Below are positions 8,524 through 17,131 of a stretch of 64,000 bases of DNA, piece by piece (position 1 is the first letter of the stretch; each line of letters begins with the position of its first letter). Origin of the DNA: Chitinophaga nivalis (GTDB lineage: Bacteria; Bacteroidota; Bacteroidia; Chitinophagales; Chitinophagaceae); contig NZ_JAPDNR010000001.1 of the NCBI RefSeq assembly GCF_025989125.1, forward strand, positions 1,284,301 to 1,348,300. Reading direction: 5' to 3'. The translations under genes and the position numbers were made by a program. The notes beneath the pieces are model-generated. The model did no database searches and was not told the origin of the DNA. It saw only the letters and a list, made by a program, of their open reading frames with translations.

Positions 8524-9561
8524 TTAGAATATTTCGAAAGGCGTTAACTCTCCTCTCAGCGGAATCTCTATCAGCTTTTTACTTTCTTCCATGGATAATC
8601 CCTGGCCCAGTACAAACATCAGTTTGGTGGTTGCTGCTTCAAACGTCATATCATGGCCGCTTACCACGCCTATTTCGGTCAGGTGCTGACTGGTTTCATA
8701 TTTGCCCAGTTCTACGGAGCCACCGTCGCATTGGGTGATGTCTACTACCAGCGCGCCGTTTTCAATGACTTTCCGGATGCTCTCAATAAACCATGGCTGG
8801 GTATTGGTATTACCACTACCGAAGGTTTCCATGATCACGCCTTTCAGGCCGGGAACACTCAGGATAGCCTCCACTGCCTTGCGGGTAATACCCGGGAACA
8901 GTTTCAGTACTGTGATATTTGTTTCCAGTTCCTTATGCACTTTCAGCGGTGCAGTAGGAGGAGGTAAAATAAACTGGTTCTTGAATTTGATATCGATACC
9001 TGCTTCGGCCAGTTGCGGATAGTTCATGGTGTAGAATGCCTCGAACTTCTCTGCATTGTACTTTTTGGAGCGGTTTCCCCGGAACAGGGAAAAGTCGAAA
9101 TAAATACATACTTCCGGAACCATCGATACGGAGGTGCCATTATGCCGGCTGCAGGCTATTTCCATGGCCGTAATAATATTCTCCTTGGCATCGGTACGGA
9201 TTTTTCCGATAGGCAGCTGTGAGCCGGTTAAGATCACTGGTTTAGACAGGTTCTCCAACATAAAGCTCAGGGCAGATGCAGTAAAGGCCATGGTATCAGA
9301 ACCATGCAGTATCACGAAACCATCGTACCGGTCGTACCGGTCTTCAATGATGCTGGCTATTTCTACCCAGATCTCCGGTTGCATATCAGACGAATCTATC
9401 GGCGGATTAAATGCAAATACATAGAAGTCGATGCCCATCCGGTATAGTTCCGGCAAATTGTTTCTGATCTCGTTAAACCCGATCGGACGGAGCGCCTTGG
9501 TTTTGTCGTCGTAGATCATACCAACGGTACCACCCGTGTAGATAATTAATATTTTACTCAT
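8524..9561 (-). CDS. ansA: Type I (cytosolic) L-asparaginase
   Basis: A 345-residue asparaginase that hydrolyses asparagine to aspartate and ammonia. The catalytic-threonine motif YTGGTVGMI is at residues 8-16. The second active-site signature HGSDTMAFTASAL, with its Thr-Asp pair, lies about 80 residues further on. A C-terminal allosteric-type domain is also present. No signal peptide is seen, consistent with the low-affinity cytosolic AnsA type. The start is placed at ATG 9561 (MSKILIIYTGG), since the upstream ATG at 9594 adds only an unrelated MIPLQAMAAST leader. It follows tatD on the same strand after 41 bases, so the two are probably co-transcribed. Confidence 0.93.
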   Translation of the reverse strand: MSKILIIYTGGTVGMIYDDKTKALRPIGFNEIRNNLPELYRMGIDFYVFAFNPPIDSSDMQPEIWVEIASIIEDRYDRYDGFVILHGSDTMAFTASALSFMLENLSKPVILTGSQLPIGKIRTDAKENIITAMEIACSRHNGTSVSMVPEVCIYFDFSLFRGNRSKKYNAEKFEAFYTMNYPQLAEAGIDIKFKNQFILPPPTAPLKVHKELETNITVLKLFPGITRKAVEAILSVPGLKGVIMETFGSGNTNTQPWFIESIRKVIENGALVVDITQCDGGSVELGKYETSQHLTEIGVVSGHDMTFEAATTKLMFVLGQGLSMEESKKLIEIPLRGELTPFEIF

Positions 9562-9602
9562 TGTGCTAGCTGCCATTGCCTGCAAAGGTATCATCTAAAC
9601 AG

Positions 9603-10373
9603 TTAGAGCATTTTGAATAATTTCCGGGCATTCCTGCTGGTAATATCGGCCACCTCTTCAATTTTTAGATTTTTTATATCCGCCACCTTTTCTCCGGCCA
9701 AAGGAAGGTAGGCACTTTCATTCCGTTTGCCACGGTAAGGTACCGGTGCGAGGTAGGGGGCATCCGTTTCCAGTACAATGTGTGCCAGGTCTATTGTCTC
9801 CAGGATTTTGTCGAGGCCGGACTTCTTAAAGGTAACTACACCGCCGATGCCCAGGTAAAAGCCCAGGTCAATTATTTCCTTTGCTTCTTCTGTGGTACCG
9901 GAAAAGCAGTGGAACACGCCGCTGAGGCGACCATCCTGTAATGCCTTTACTTCGTTTATACATTCCTGTGTGGACTCCCGGCTGTGAATCGCTACCGGTA
10001 ATCCGTATTCCCTGGCCAGGAGCAGTTGTTCCTGAAAGGCGCGGTATTGCTGGGTCAGGAAGGTTTTATCCCAGTAGAAATCGAGGCCTATTTCGCCGAT
10101 GGCTTTAAAAGGACGTTGCTGCAGCCAGGCTTTTACCAGGTCCAGCTGTACATCCACTTCTTCCTTTACATAACAGGGGTGTATTCCCATCATGGCATAT
10201 ACCTGATCCGGATACTGCGATTCCAGTTGAAGCATCCCTTCGATGGAGGTTTCATCAATATTGGGTAAAAAGAGCTGGTCTACTCCTGCTGCCAATGCCC
10301 GCGCGATCACTTCTTCCCGGTCTGCTGCAAATTCTTCTGAATACAGGTGGGCGTGGGTATCTATCCAATTCAT
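9603..10373 (-). CDS. tatD: TatD family metal-dependent hydrolase / DNase
   Basis: A 256-residue amidohydrolase-fold protein of the TatD/YcfH/YjjV group (3'-5' DNase activity in studied members). The metal ligands are all present: DTHAH near residues 5-9, the Glu of GEIGLDF (about 92-98), His of AIHSRES, His of FHCFSG, and Asp of LETDAPYLAP. Length is normal. It is the first gene of a two-gene unit with ansA and is preceded by a TACCTTTG promoter box. Confidence 0.93.
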   Translation of the reverse strand: MNWIDTHAHLYSEEFAADREEVIARALAAGVDQLFLPNIDETSIEGMLQLESQYPDQVYAMMGIHPCYVKEEVDVQLDLVKAWLQQRPFKAIGEIGLDFYWDKTFLTQQYRAFQEQLLLAREYGLPVAIHSRESTQECINEVKALQDGRLSGVFHCFSGTTEEAKEIIDLGFYLGIGGVVTFKKSGLDKILETIDLAHIVLETDAPYLAPVPYRGKRNESAYLPLAGEKVADIKNLKIEEVADITSRNARKLFKML

Positions 10374-10433
10374 AACGGTTTATTTATTAAATTCTTAATA
10401 TTTTTAATATTTAAGTATATATCTTTATCTATA

Positions 10434-10441
10434 CAAAGGTA
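10434..10441 (-). promoter_or_regulatory. Candidate -7 box (TACCTTTG) for tatD-ansA
   Basis: TACCTTTG on the minus strand matches the Bacteroidota consensus TAnnTTTG and lies about 60 bases ahead of the tatD ATG. A T-run is found about 20 bases further upstream, where the -33 element is expected. Confidence 0.5.
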
Positions 10442-10478
10442 AAGTCCGAAAAACCTAATTGCTAAAAAAACCTTAACT

Positions 10479-11396
10479 ATGAAAAGCTATTTCAGTACAA
10501 ACCGTGTGCTGGCGTGGACCTTCACCGGTGTAGCCATTGCCGCTCTTTTTTTTGCGTGCAAAAAGGATGCAGAAGAGAATAAACCCCCGGTAGGCCCCGG
10601 CGATCCGGCCCCTTCCAATGAAGTAGATAACGGTACCATTGCCGCCGCCGGCCACGAAGCAAAACTCAATCTTATTTATACAGACCTGTTTGATGTAGTA
10701 CTGATGGCCGCCGAAGGCCAGGGTGTACTAAGCCGTGCTGCCCAGATCGATAAAACCCAGGCTGATGCGGCCTCCTGTCCGGATATACGGATGGAAGACC
10801 AGCCGAACTGGCCTAAAGACCTGACGGTCATATACGGAGGCGCCTGCCGCGACAACTACGGCGTAATCCGCAGTGGTACGGTAACGATTACACTGAGTGC
10901 GCCGTTGTTTAAAGCAGGTTCGGTAGCCCAGGTGAAACTGGATAACTACAAAATACAAGGCGTGCCGGTATCCGGAAATGCTACCATCAACATGATCTCT
11001 TACGATAATACGAATGGGGTACAGTATAGCATCGAAATAGCCGGTGGTAAGGTAAATTTTGGGGATACCCTGGTGTTGGGGTATACTACCAAAAGAACCA
11101 TTAAACAGATTGCCGGCGGCGCTAGTAAAGCCAACAGGAGTGATGATGAATACAGCATCGAGGGAGAAGCAAAGGTAACCTACGAAAAAGGCGGCCTGGG
11201 CGCCAATACCATTGCTACCTATACCACCATCTCGCCTTTGATTAAAGCCTGGATATGTAATACTGTCAGCAAAGGACAGCTGAAAGTGGTACATGGCAAC
11301 AAATCCGGTATCCTGGATTATGGCACTGGTGTATGTGATCACAAAGCGGTGATCACTGTGGGCGATAAGTGGAAGGAAATAGATCTGACCAAATAA
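10479..11396 (+). CDS. Predicted lipoprotein of unknown function, 305 residues
   Basis: The leader ends in a lipobox (ALFFAC, Cys at about residue 27) followed by a charged and Pro/Gly-rich linker (KKDAEENKPPVGPGDPAP) typical of Bacteroidota surface or periplasmic lipoproteins. The remainder is rich in beta-strand-like alternation and Gly, with four further cysteines (for example SCPDI, GACRDNYG, WICNTV, GVCDHK) that could form two disulfides. I recognise no named domain. Similar standalone lipoproteins are common in Chitinophaga-type genomes. Transcribed divergently from tatD and followed by a clear hairpin. Confidence 0.8.
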   Translation: MKSYFSTNRVLAWTFTGVAIAALFFACKKDAEENKPPVGPGDPAPSNEVDNGTIAAAGHEAKLNLIYTDLFDVVLMAAEGQGVLSRAAQIDKTQADAASCPDIRMEDQPNWPKDLTVIYGGACRDNYGVIRSGTVTITLSAPLFKAGSVAQVKLDNYKIQGVPVSGNATINMISYDNTNGVQYSIEIAGGKVNFGDTLVLGYTTKRTIKQIAGGASKANRSDDEYSIEGEAKVTYEKGGLGANTIATYTTISPLIKAWICNTVSKGQLKVVHGNKSGILDYGTGVCDHKAVITVGDKWKEIDLTK

Positions 11397-11410
11397 CGAA
11401 GTATTTGTCG

Positions 11411-11450
11411 TCGCCACGCCTGGAAGTACACTGACTTTCAGGCGTGGCGA
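11411..11450. terminator. Bidirectional terminator between converging genes
   Basis: TCGCCACGCCTG (11411-11422) pairs with CAGGCGTGGCGA (11439-11450), extended inward by near-complementary GAAG/TTTC. It sits between the stops of the lipoprotein gene and the deacetylase gene, with moderately T-rich flanks on both strands. Confidence 0.65.
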
Positions 11451-11457
11451 TTTGCAT

Positions 11458-12084
11458 TTATACCGGCAGGGCCGCTATTTCATATTTTTGTTTGCGGCAA
11501 TACTCCAATACCCGCGGCAAGGAGTACGACAGCCGGTCCCACGCCTTGGTGCTGTCGTGAAATACCACAATAGACCCCGGTTGTATTTTAAACACCACAT
11601 TCTGTACACAGGCTTCGCCATCTATCTCCGTATCGAAATCTGCGCTGAGTACATCCCACATAATAATTTTAACCCCCGGCACCTTTTGTTTCAGCTGCCG
11701 GATCTGAAAAGGGGTAATCCTGCCATAAGGAGGCCGGAATAAAGGAGAGGTAATATACTTGCGTGCTTCCAGTATGTTTTCAATATAGGTAGCCGTGTTG
11801 GTTTTCCAGCCATTCAGGTGGTTAAAGGTATGGTTACCGGTAGTATGCCCTGCCTCCAGGATCTGCTGATAAATAGCGGGGTTTTCCACCACATTTTTAC
11901 CGATACAGAAAAAGGTGCCTTTGGCATCATATTTTGCCAGCTGTTCCAGCACAAACGGGGTGGCCTCCGGATGAGGTCCGTCGTCGAAGGTGAGGTATAC
12001 TTTATTGCCGGCCGGCGATAAGTTCCAGATACAGCTTTTGTACAAGGCTTTTAATATGCCGGGGGTTTTGGTAAGATAGAACAT
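11458..12084 (-). CDS. Polysaccharide deacetylase (NodB homology domain)
   Basis: A 208-residue carbohydrate esterase family 4 protein that should remove acetyl groups from N-acetylglucosamine in peptidoglycan or chitin-type polymers. The NodB motifs follow in order: TFDDGPHPEAT (catalytic base and metal Asp), GNHTFNH (metal His pair), RPPYGR, WDVLSADFD, and the C-terminal GSIVVFHDS with the catalytic His. No clear signal peptide precedes the domain, although residues 1-20 are mildly hydrophobic. The start is taken at ATG 12084 (MFYLTKTPG). An ATG at 12123 is also possible. Substrate not deducible. Confidence 0.9.
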   Translation of the reverse strand: MFYLTKTPGILKALYKSCIWNLSPAGNKVYLTFDDGPHPEATPFVLEQLAKYDAKGTFFCIGKNVVENPAIYQQILEAGHTTGNHTFNHLNGWKTNTATYIENILEARKYITSPLFRPPYGRITPFQIRQLKQKVPGVKIIMWDVLSADFDTEIDGEACVQNVVFKIQPGSIVVFHDSTKAWDRLSYSLPRVLEYCRKQKYEIAALPV

Positions 12085-12238
12085 AGCACTGTTAACTTTT
12101 AGTAATCGGCTGTTGACCTGCAATATACAATAAGCTGTTGACCATTGTACAGCATTGTTATCTTGCCGGTGGCCGGAAAGCGATGAAAAATCCTGTTTTT
12201 CCGTGACCCTTTTAACGGCGCTCTATAGGCTAATTCCT

Positions 12239-12246
12239 TATATTTG
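12239..12246 (+). promoter_or_regulatory. -7 box (TATATTTG) very close to the gltX start
   Basis: TATATTTG ends only 6 bases before the gltX ATG at 12253. With the usual spacing, transcription would begin at or within a few bases of the start codon, so the message may be leaderless. Confidence 0.55.
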
Positions 12247-12252
12247 CGACCT

Positions 12253-13785
12253 ATGGATCACAAAAAAGTAAGAGTGCGTTTTGCGCCCAGTCCTACGGGC
12301 GGGTTACACCTTGGAGGTGTACGCACTGTATTGTTCAACTATTTGTTTGCAAAACAGCACAATGGTGATTTTGTGCTGCGTATTGAAGATACAGACCAGA
12401 CCCGCTTTGTAGCCGGTGCGGAAGAATATATCAATGAATGTTTGCGCTGGTGCGGCTTAACGCCGGATGAAAGTCCGACGGTAGGTGGTCCCTTTGCACC
12501 TTACCGGCAAAGTGAGCGGAAGGACTTATACCGCCAGTATGCCGAGCAACTGGTAAAGTCCGGTCATGCCTACTACGCTTTTGATACCCCGGAAGAGCTG
12601 GAGAATATGCGCCAGGAGCTGAAAAGCCCGGAAAACCCTGCTCCGCAGTACAACCACGTGGTACGGCAACAAATGCGTAACTCCCTGGTATTACCGGAAG
12701 CCACTGTACAACAACTGCTGGCCGATAATACCCCACACGTGATCCGTATCAAAATGCCGGTGAATGAAGAACTGACGATTACGGATCTGGTAAGAGGAGA
12801 AGTAACATTTAATACTACACAGGTAGATGATAAAGTATTACTGAAAGCTGACGGTATGCCTACCTATCACCTCGCCGTGGTAGTAGATGATTACCTGATG
12901 AAAATTACCCACGCTTTCCGCGGGGAAGAATGGCTGCCTTCCGCACCTGTTCATATCCTGTTGTGGAAATACCTGGGCTGGGAAGCGGATATGCCGCAAT
13001 GGGCGCATCTGCCACTGATCCTGAAGCCTGATGGTAACGGTAAGCTCAGCAAACGCGATGGCGATCGTTTAGGCTTCCCCGTATATGCGATGAACTGGAC
13101 AGATCCCCGTAGCAACGAGTTTACAAAAGGTTTCCGGGAACTGGGTTTCCTGCCGGAAGCATTTGTAAATATGCTGGCTATGCTGGGCTGGAATGACGGT
13201 ACCGGCCAGGAGATTTTCTCCCTGGAAGAACTGGTAGCGAAATTCTCTATCGACCGCGTACATAAAGCCGGCGCCAAATTCGATTACGAAAAGGCCAAAT
13301 GGTTCAACCACCAATACCTGCATCATAAAGACAATGAAAGTCTGGCGGCCCTGTTCCAGCCGGTACTGGCGGAAAAAGGCATTACGGCGGATCCGGCGTA
13401 TGTGGCTACCGTAGCTGGTTTGGTGAAAGAGCGTTGTTACTTTGTGAATGAAATCTGGGATCATGGTTTCTTCTTCTTCGAGCGCCCTGCCAGCTATGAT
13501 GAAGCAGCGGTGAAACCGAAGTGGAATGCAGATAAGGCAGCCTTCTTTGAGGCCTGGTCTGCTCAGCTGGAAACCTTGTCTGCTGCTACTGCAGCGGAAC
13601 TGGAAGCGGCTTTTAAAGCCCTGGCTGCAGAAAAAAATATCAAGATGGGAGAAGTACAACTGCCTTTCCGTATTATGCTGACCAGTGGCAAATTCGGGCC
13701 TCCCGTATTTGACATCGTGGTAACCCTGGGTGTGGAAGAAACCCGTCAGCGGATTGCCAATGGTTTGCTGGCATTTAATCAATAG
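12253..13785 (+). CDS. gltX: Glutamate--tRNA ligase
   Basis: A 510-residue class I aminoacyl-tRNA synthetase that charges tRNA-Glu. The HIGH-equivalent motif is in FAPSPTGGLHLGG (about residues 10-22), and the KMSKS-equivalent is KLSKRDGD (about 264-271), followed by the C-terminal anticodon-binding domain. It is a discriminating-type candidate because a separate GlnRS is encoded next door. The start is ATG 12253 (MDHKKVRVRF). The TTG three codons upstream falls inside the promoter box. It converges on glnS across a very strong shared hairpin. Confidence 0.96.
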   Translation: MDHKKVRVRFAPSPTGGLHLGGVRTVLFNYLFAKQHNGDFVLRIEDTDQTRFVAGAEEYINECLRWCGLTPDESPTVGGPFAPYRQSERKDLYRQYAEQLVKSGHAYYAFDTPEELENMRQELKSPENPAPQYNHVVRQQMRNSLVLPEATVQQLLADNTPHVIRIKMPVNEELTITDLVRGEVTFNTTQVDDKVLLKADGMPTYHLAVVVDDYLMKITHAFRGEEWLPSAPVHILLWKYLGWEADMPQWAHLPLILKPDGNGKLSKRDGDRLGFPVYAMNWTDPRSNEFTKGFRELGFLPEAFVNMLAMLGWNDGTGQEIFSLEELVAKFSIDRVHKAGAKFDYEKAKWFNHQYLHHKDNESLAALFQPVLAEKGITADPAYVATVAGLVKERCYFVNEIWDHGFFFFERPASYDEAAVKPKWNADKAAFFEAWSAQLETLSAATAAELEAAFKALAAEKNIKMGEVQLPFRIMLTSGKFGPPVFDIVVTLGVEETRQRIANGLLAFNQ

Positions 13786-13803
13786 CAGCTGCCATTTACG
13801 TTA

Positions 13804-13850
13804 TATAAAGAGAAAGCGCGGATGATGATCATCCGCGCTTTCTCTTTATA
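13804..13850. terminator. Bidirectional terminator, 23-bp perfect palindrome
   Basis: The sequence 13804-13826 is perfectly complementary to 13828-13850 around a single central base, with a GC-rich core (GCGCGGATGAT) and A-rich/T-rich ends on the two arms. That gives a T-tract in either direction, so it can terminate both gltX and glnS. Confidence 0.92.
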
Positions 13851-13864
13851 ATATAGTCAGGCTA

Positions 13865-15535
13865 TTATTTAGCTTTGGCTGCTTCTTTCGCCCACGCATC
13901 TTTCAGCGTGACAGTCCGGTTGAAGACTACCTTCTCAGGTGTACTGTCCGGATCTACGGAGAAATAACCCTTACGCATAAACTGGAAACGTTCGCCGGGT
14001 TTTGCCTGCAGCAGTCCGGGTTCTACAAAGGCTTGCGGAATTACCTGCAGGGAGTCCGGGTTGATGAAGGATTTAAAGTCGCCCTCTTCTGCACTGGGAT
14101 TTTCTGAGCGGAACAGGCGGTCGTAGATCCTTACTTCTGCGGTAGCTGCATGGGCTGCGCTTACCCAGTGGATGGTACCTTTAACGGTCAATCCGCTGAG
14201 ATCGCCACCACTCTTGCTTTCCGGTAAATAAGTCGCATAGATGGTCGTGATATTGCCATCTGCGTCTTTTTCCACACTTTCTCCTTTGATGATATAGGCG
14301 TTTTTGAGCCTTACCATCAGGCCTGGGCCAAGGCGGAAGAATTTCTTAGGTGGGTTTTCCATGAAGTCTTCCCGTTCAATATACAGGGTATTGCTGAACT
14401 GGAGGGTACGGGTACCTGCACTTTCATCTTCCGGGTTGTTATCGGCCACCATTTCTTCTACCTGTCCTTCCGGATAGTTGGTGATCACCAGTTTCACCGG
14501 GTCCAGTACAGCCATGACGCGGTTGGCTGTTTTATTCAGTTCCTCCCGGATACAGAATTCCAGCAGTCCCATGTCAATCATGTTGTCCCGTTTCTGTACC
14601 CCTACGCGTTCGCACAGCATACGGATGCTGGCCGGCGTGTAACCCCGGCGGCGTAAACCGCTGATAGTAGGCATGCGGGGATCATCCCAGCCGTTTACAT
14701 GGCCTTCTTCCACCAGCTGTTTCAGTTTTCGTTTGCTCATCACCGTGTAGTTCAGGTTCAGACGGGCAAACTCGTACTGGCGGCTGGGGAATATCTCCAG
14801 TTCTTTTATAAACCATTCGTACAGCGGCCGGTGGGGGATGAACTCCAGGGTACATACGGAATGGGTAATGTTTTCAATGCTATCGCTCTGACCATGGGCG
14901 AAGTCATACATCGGATAAATACACCATTTATCACCGGTACGGTGGTGATGGGCATGTTTAATACGATACATGAGCGGGTCGCGCAGGTGCATATTGGGAG
15001 CAGACATGTCAAGTTTAGCCCGCAGGGTTTTTTCCCCATCTTTGAATTCACCCTGGCGCATGCGCTCAAACAGGTCGAGGTTTTCTGCTACAGAGCGGCT
15101 TCTGCAGGGGCTTTCCACACCAGGAGTGGTAGGTGTACCTTTCATGGCAGCGATTTGCTCTGCAGTGGCGTCTTCCACGTAGGCCAGCCCTTTCCCGATC
15201 AGTTGAACGGCAAAAGCGTATAACTGGTCAAAATAATCGGAGGCATACAGTTCCTTTTGCCACTCGAAGCCCAGCCAGCGGATATCCGCTTTAATAGACT
15301 CCACATACTCGGTATCTTCTGTCACCGGGTTGGTGTCATCAAAACGCAGGTTGGTATGACCATTGTATTTTTGGGCCAGTCCAAAGTTCAGCACGATGGA
15401 TTTGGCGTGGCCAATATGCAGGTAGCCATTGGGTTCTGGCGGGAAACGTGTCAGTACACGGCCACCATTGACACCGTTGGCGATATCTTCTTCTACAATC
15501 TGTTCTATAAAATTGAGTGATTTCTCTTCGCTCAT
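13865..15535 (-). CDS. glnS: Glutamine--tRNA ligase
   Basis: A 556-residue GlnRS. The catalytic core has PPEPNGYLHIGHAKS (HIGH motif, about residues 32-46) and the KMSKS-equivalent VMSKRKLKQL (about 262-271). A two-domain beta-barrel anticodon-binding C-terminus of normal length follows. With this enzyme the cell charges tRNA-Gln directly and has no need for the GatCAB amidotransferase on that tRNA. It starts at ATG 15535 (MSEEKSLNF) behind a TACATTTG promoter box. Confidence 0.96.
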   Translation of the reverse strand: MSEEKSLNFIEQIVEEDIANGVNGGRVLTRFPPEPNGYLHIGHAKSIVLNFGLAQKYNGHTNLRFDDTNPVTEDTEYVESIKADIRWLGFEWQKELYASDYFDQLYAFAVQLIGKGLAYVEDATAEQIAAMKGTPTTPGVESPCRSRSVAENLDLFERMRQGEFKDGEKTLRAKLDMSAPNMHLRDPLMYRIKHAHHHRTGDKWCIYPMYDFAHGQSDSIENITHSVCTLEFIPHRPLYEWFIKELEIFPSRQYEFARLNLNYTVMSKRKLKQLVEEGHVNGWDDPRMPTISGLRRRGYTPASIRMLCERVGVQKRDNMIDMGLLEFCIREELNKTANRVMAVLDPVKLVITNYPEGQVEEMVADNNPEDESAGTRTLQFSNTLYIEREDFMENPPKKFFRLGPGLMVRLKNAYIIKGESVEKDADGNITTIYATYLPESKSGGDLSGLTVKGTIHWVSAAHAATAEVRIYDRLFRSENPSAEEGDFKSFINPDSLQVIPQAFVEPGLLQAKPGERFQFMRKGYFSVDPDSTPEKVVFNRTVTLKDAWAKEAAKAK

Positions 15536-15562
15536 AATGATTTATATCTGTTTTGCGGACGA

Positions 15563-15570
15563 CAAATGTA
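15563..15570 (-). promoter_or_regulatory. Candidate -7 box (TACATTTG) for glnS
   Basis: TACATTTG on the minus strand matches TAnnTTTG and lies 27 bases ahead of the glnS start, in the 142-base divergent region shared with the B12-binding protein gene. Confidence 0.55.
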
Positions 15571-15677
15571 CAAAAAAGCTACCAGCATAAAGTGTTTTCC
15601 CGTACCTTAATCTCGGCGGGAAGGCACAGTATGATGAGAGCTTTTTCGTACATTTACTGACTTAATTATAAAATGGC

Positions 15678-16097
15678 ATGGTCAACCCATTAAATCGTCC
15701 TGTTCGTGTTTTGGTAGCTAAAGTGGGCCTGGATGGCCACGATCGTGGTGCTAAAGTAATTGCCGCTGCACTGCGGGATGCCGGTATGGAAGTCATTTAT
15801 ACCGGTTTAAGGCAAACCCCCGAAATGGTAGTGAATGCTGCCCTCCAGGAAGATGTGGATGCCATTGGCGTCAGTATTCTGTCCGGCGCCCACATGACAG
15901 TTTTCCCGAAAATAATTGCCCAGATGAAAGAAAAGGGAATGAATGATGTACTGTTGACCGGCGGCGGCATTATCCCCGATGAGGATATGCTGGCGTTACA
16001 GGAAATGGGTGTCGGTAAATTATTCCCGCCAGGCACTAATACAAAGGATATTTCCGAATATATTGTCGACTGGGTAGCTTCCCATAGAAATTTTTAA
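15678..16097 (+). CDS. Stand-alone cobalamin-binding domain protein (methylmalonyl-CoA mutase C-terminal type)
   Basis: A 139-residue protein made only of the B12-binding Rossmann-like domain found at the C-terminus of methylmalonyl-CoA mutase. The DxHxxG motif is intact (GLDGHDRG, Asp19, His21, Gly24). His21 would be the lower axial cobalt ligand. The SxL element (GVSILSGAH) and the GG element (LLTGGGIIPDED) follow. It has no substrate-binding barrel, so it must pair with a separate large subunit, as in two-chain acyl-CoA mutases. No such partner lies in the window, but a methylmalonyl-CoA epimerase gene does (34337). Transcribed divergently from glnS. Confidence 0.9.
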   Translation: MVNPLNRPVRVLVAKVGLDGHDRGAKVIAAALRDAGMEVIYTGLRQTPEMVVNAALQEDVDAIGVSILSGAHMTVFPKIIAQMKEKGMNDVLLTGGGIIPDEDMLALQEMGVGKLFPPGTNTKDISEYIVDWVASHRNF

Positions 16098-16192
16098 AAA
16101 AAATATTACAGCTGTCGTAACTTTTTCAAAACCGGATCGTCTTCAGTGGAAATTGGTTCGCCACCATCTAAAAAACCACAATCGATCCGTTT

Positions 16193-17029
16193 ATGAAATG
16201 TAAATTGTACCTGGTATTCCTGTTATTATTGATAGAAGGCACCACCACGTTCGCACAGACTAAGTCCGACACCACTGATGTAACACCGGCAGATTCCACG
16301 GAAACCACCAAAGCCAGCTTTTCAAAATTCTCCCTGATCTTTGGTTCTTATCCCCGGTACCGGAAAGGCATATACGTAACGCATGGCGGCGATGGCCCGC
16401 TGTTGTCTTTTGCTGACATGAAAGACAATGGCGCGCATGTAGCCAGTGTGCCCCGTTTTACCGTAGTGTTTAACCTGGGTACCAATTTCAATAAAGACTT
16501 CAACCGGCATTTCGGTATGTTCACAGGTGTGAACCTGAAAAACATCGGGCTGATCTCGAAACCCAACGATTCCGTGAAATTAAAACAACGGGTATATACG
16601 CTGGGCATCCCCCTGGGCTTCAAAATCGGAGATCTTTCAGAAGGAACCTTTATCTTTTTTGCCGGTGGCGAAATTGAGATGGCGATCAACTATAAAGAGA
16701 AACAATTTGTCGATGGTCGTAAGGTGCATAAATTCAATGAATGGTTCAGTGACCGCACTCCCCTGCTGATGCCTTCCTTATTTGCCGGCTTCCGGATTAA
16801 ACATGGTATCGCACTGAAAGTACAGTATTACCCGCAGAATTTTTTCAACCAGGATTACAAAGAAACCGTGAAAGGCGCCACTACGTATCCCTACAGGAAC
16901 ACGGAGGCCAACCTCGTATTGGTTTCATTGGGGTATAACTTCAATGGCGTAAATTATTTTAGGGTGAACAAGAAAAGGCACTATTTTAAAATGAAAAATG
17001 GGAAAGCTGAGTTTCAGGTGAATTATTAA
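16193..17029 (+). CDS. Outer-membrane beta-barrel protein, 278 residues
   Basis: A signal peptide (ending TTTFAQ, about residue 22) is followed by a low-complexity Thr/Ser/Asp linker and then alternating hydrophobic/polar strands with aromatic belts (FTVVFNLGTNF, TFIFFAGGEIEMAI, IALKVQYYPQNFF). It has the look of the Bacteroidota outer-membrane beta-barrel (PorT-like) group, though more distant than its two relatives in this window. A strong terminator follows the gene. Specific role unknown. Confidence 0.75.
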   Translation: MKCKLYLVFLLLLIEGTTTFAQTKSDTTDVTPADSTETTKASFSKFSLIFGSYPRYRKGIYVTHGGDGPLLSFADMKDNGAHVASVPRFTVVFNLGTNFNKDFNRHFGMFTGVNLKNIGLISKPNDSVKLKQRVYTLGIPLGFKIGDLSEGTFIFFAGGEIEMAINYKEKQFVDGRKVHKFNEWFSDRTPLLMPSLFAGFRIKHGIALKVQYYPQNFFNQDYKETVKGATTYPYRNTEANLVLVSLGYNFNGVNYFRVNKKRHYFKMKNGKAEFQVNY

Positions 17030-17051
17030 AAGAAAATATTTATTACATTTG

Positions 17052-17097
17052 AATGTCCCGCAACCAATCGCAAGTTGGTGCCGGGACATTTTTGTTT
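17052..17097 (+). terminator. Rho-independent terminator
   Basis: AATGTCCCG (17052-17060) pairs with CGGGACATT (17082-17090). A nested CAACC/GGTTG-type stem lies inside and TTTTGTTTT follows. It is 22 bases past the stop of the beta-barrel gene. Confidence 0.85.
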
Positions 17098-17131
17098 TAT
17101 CCTCAGAGCAATACAACCAAATTAATGATCT

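Noticed and set aside
17044..17051. TACATTTG box as promoter for the second beta-barrel gene
   Set aside because: Its start site would fall inside the preceding terminator hairpin, and no -33 element is present, so it is probably chance.
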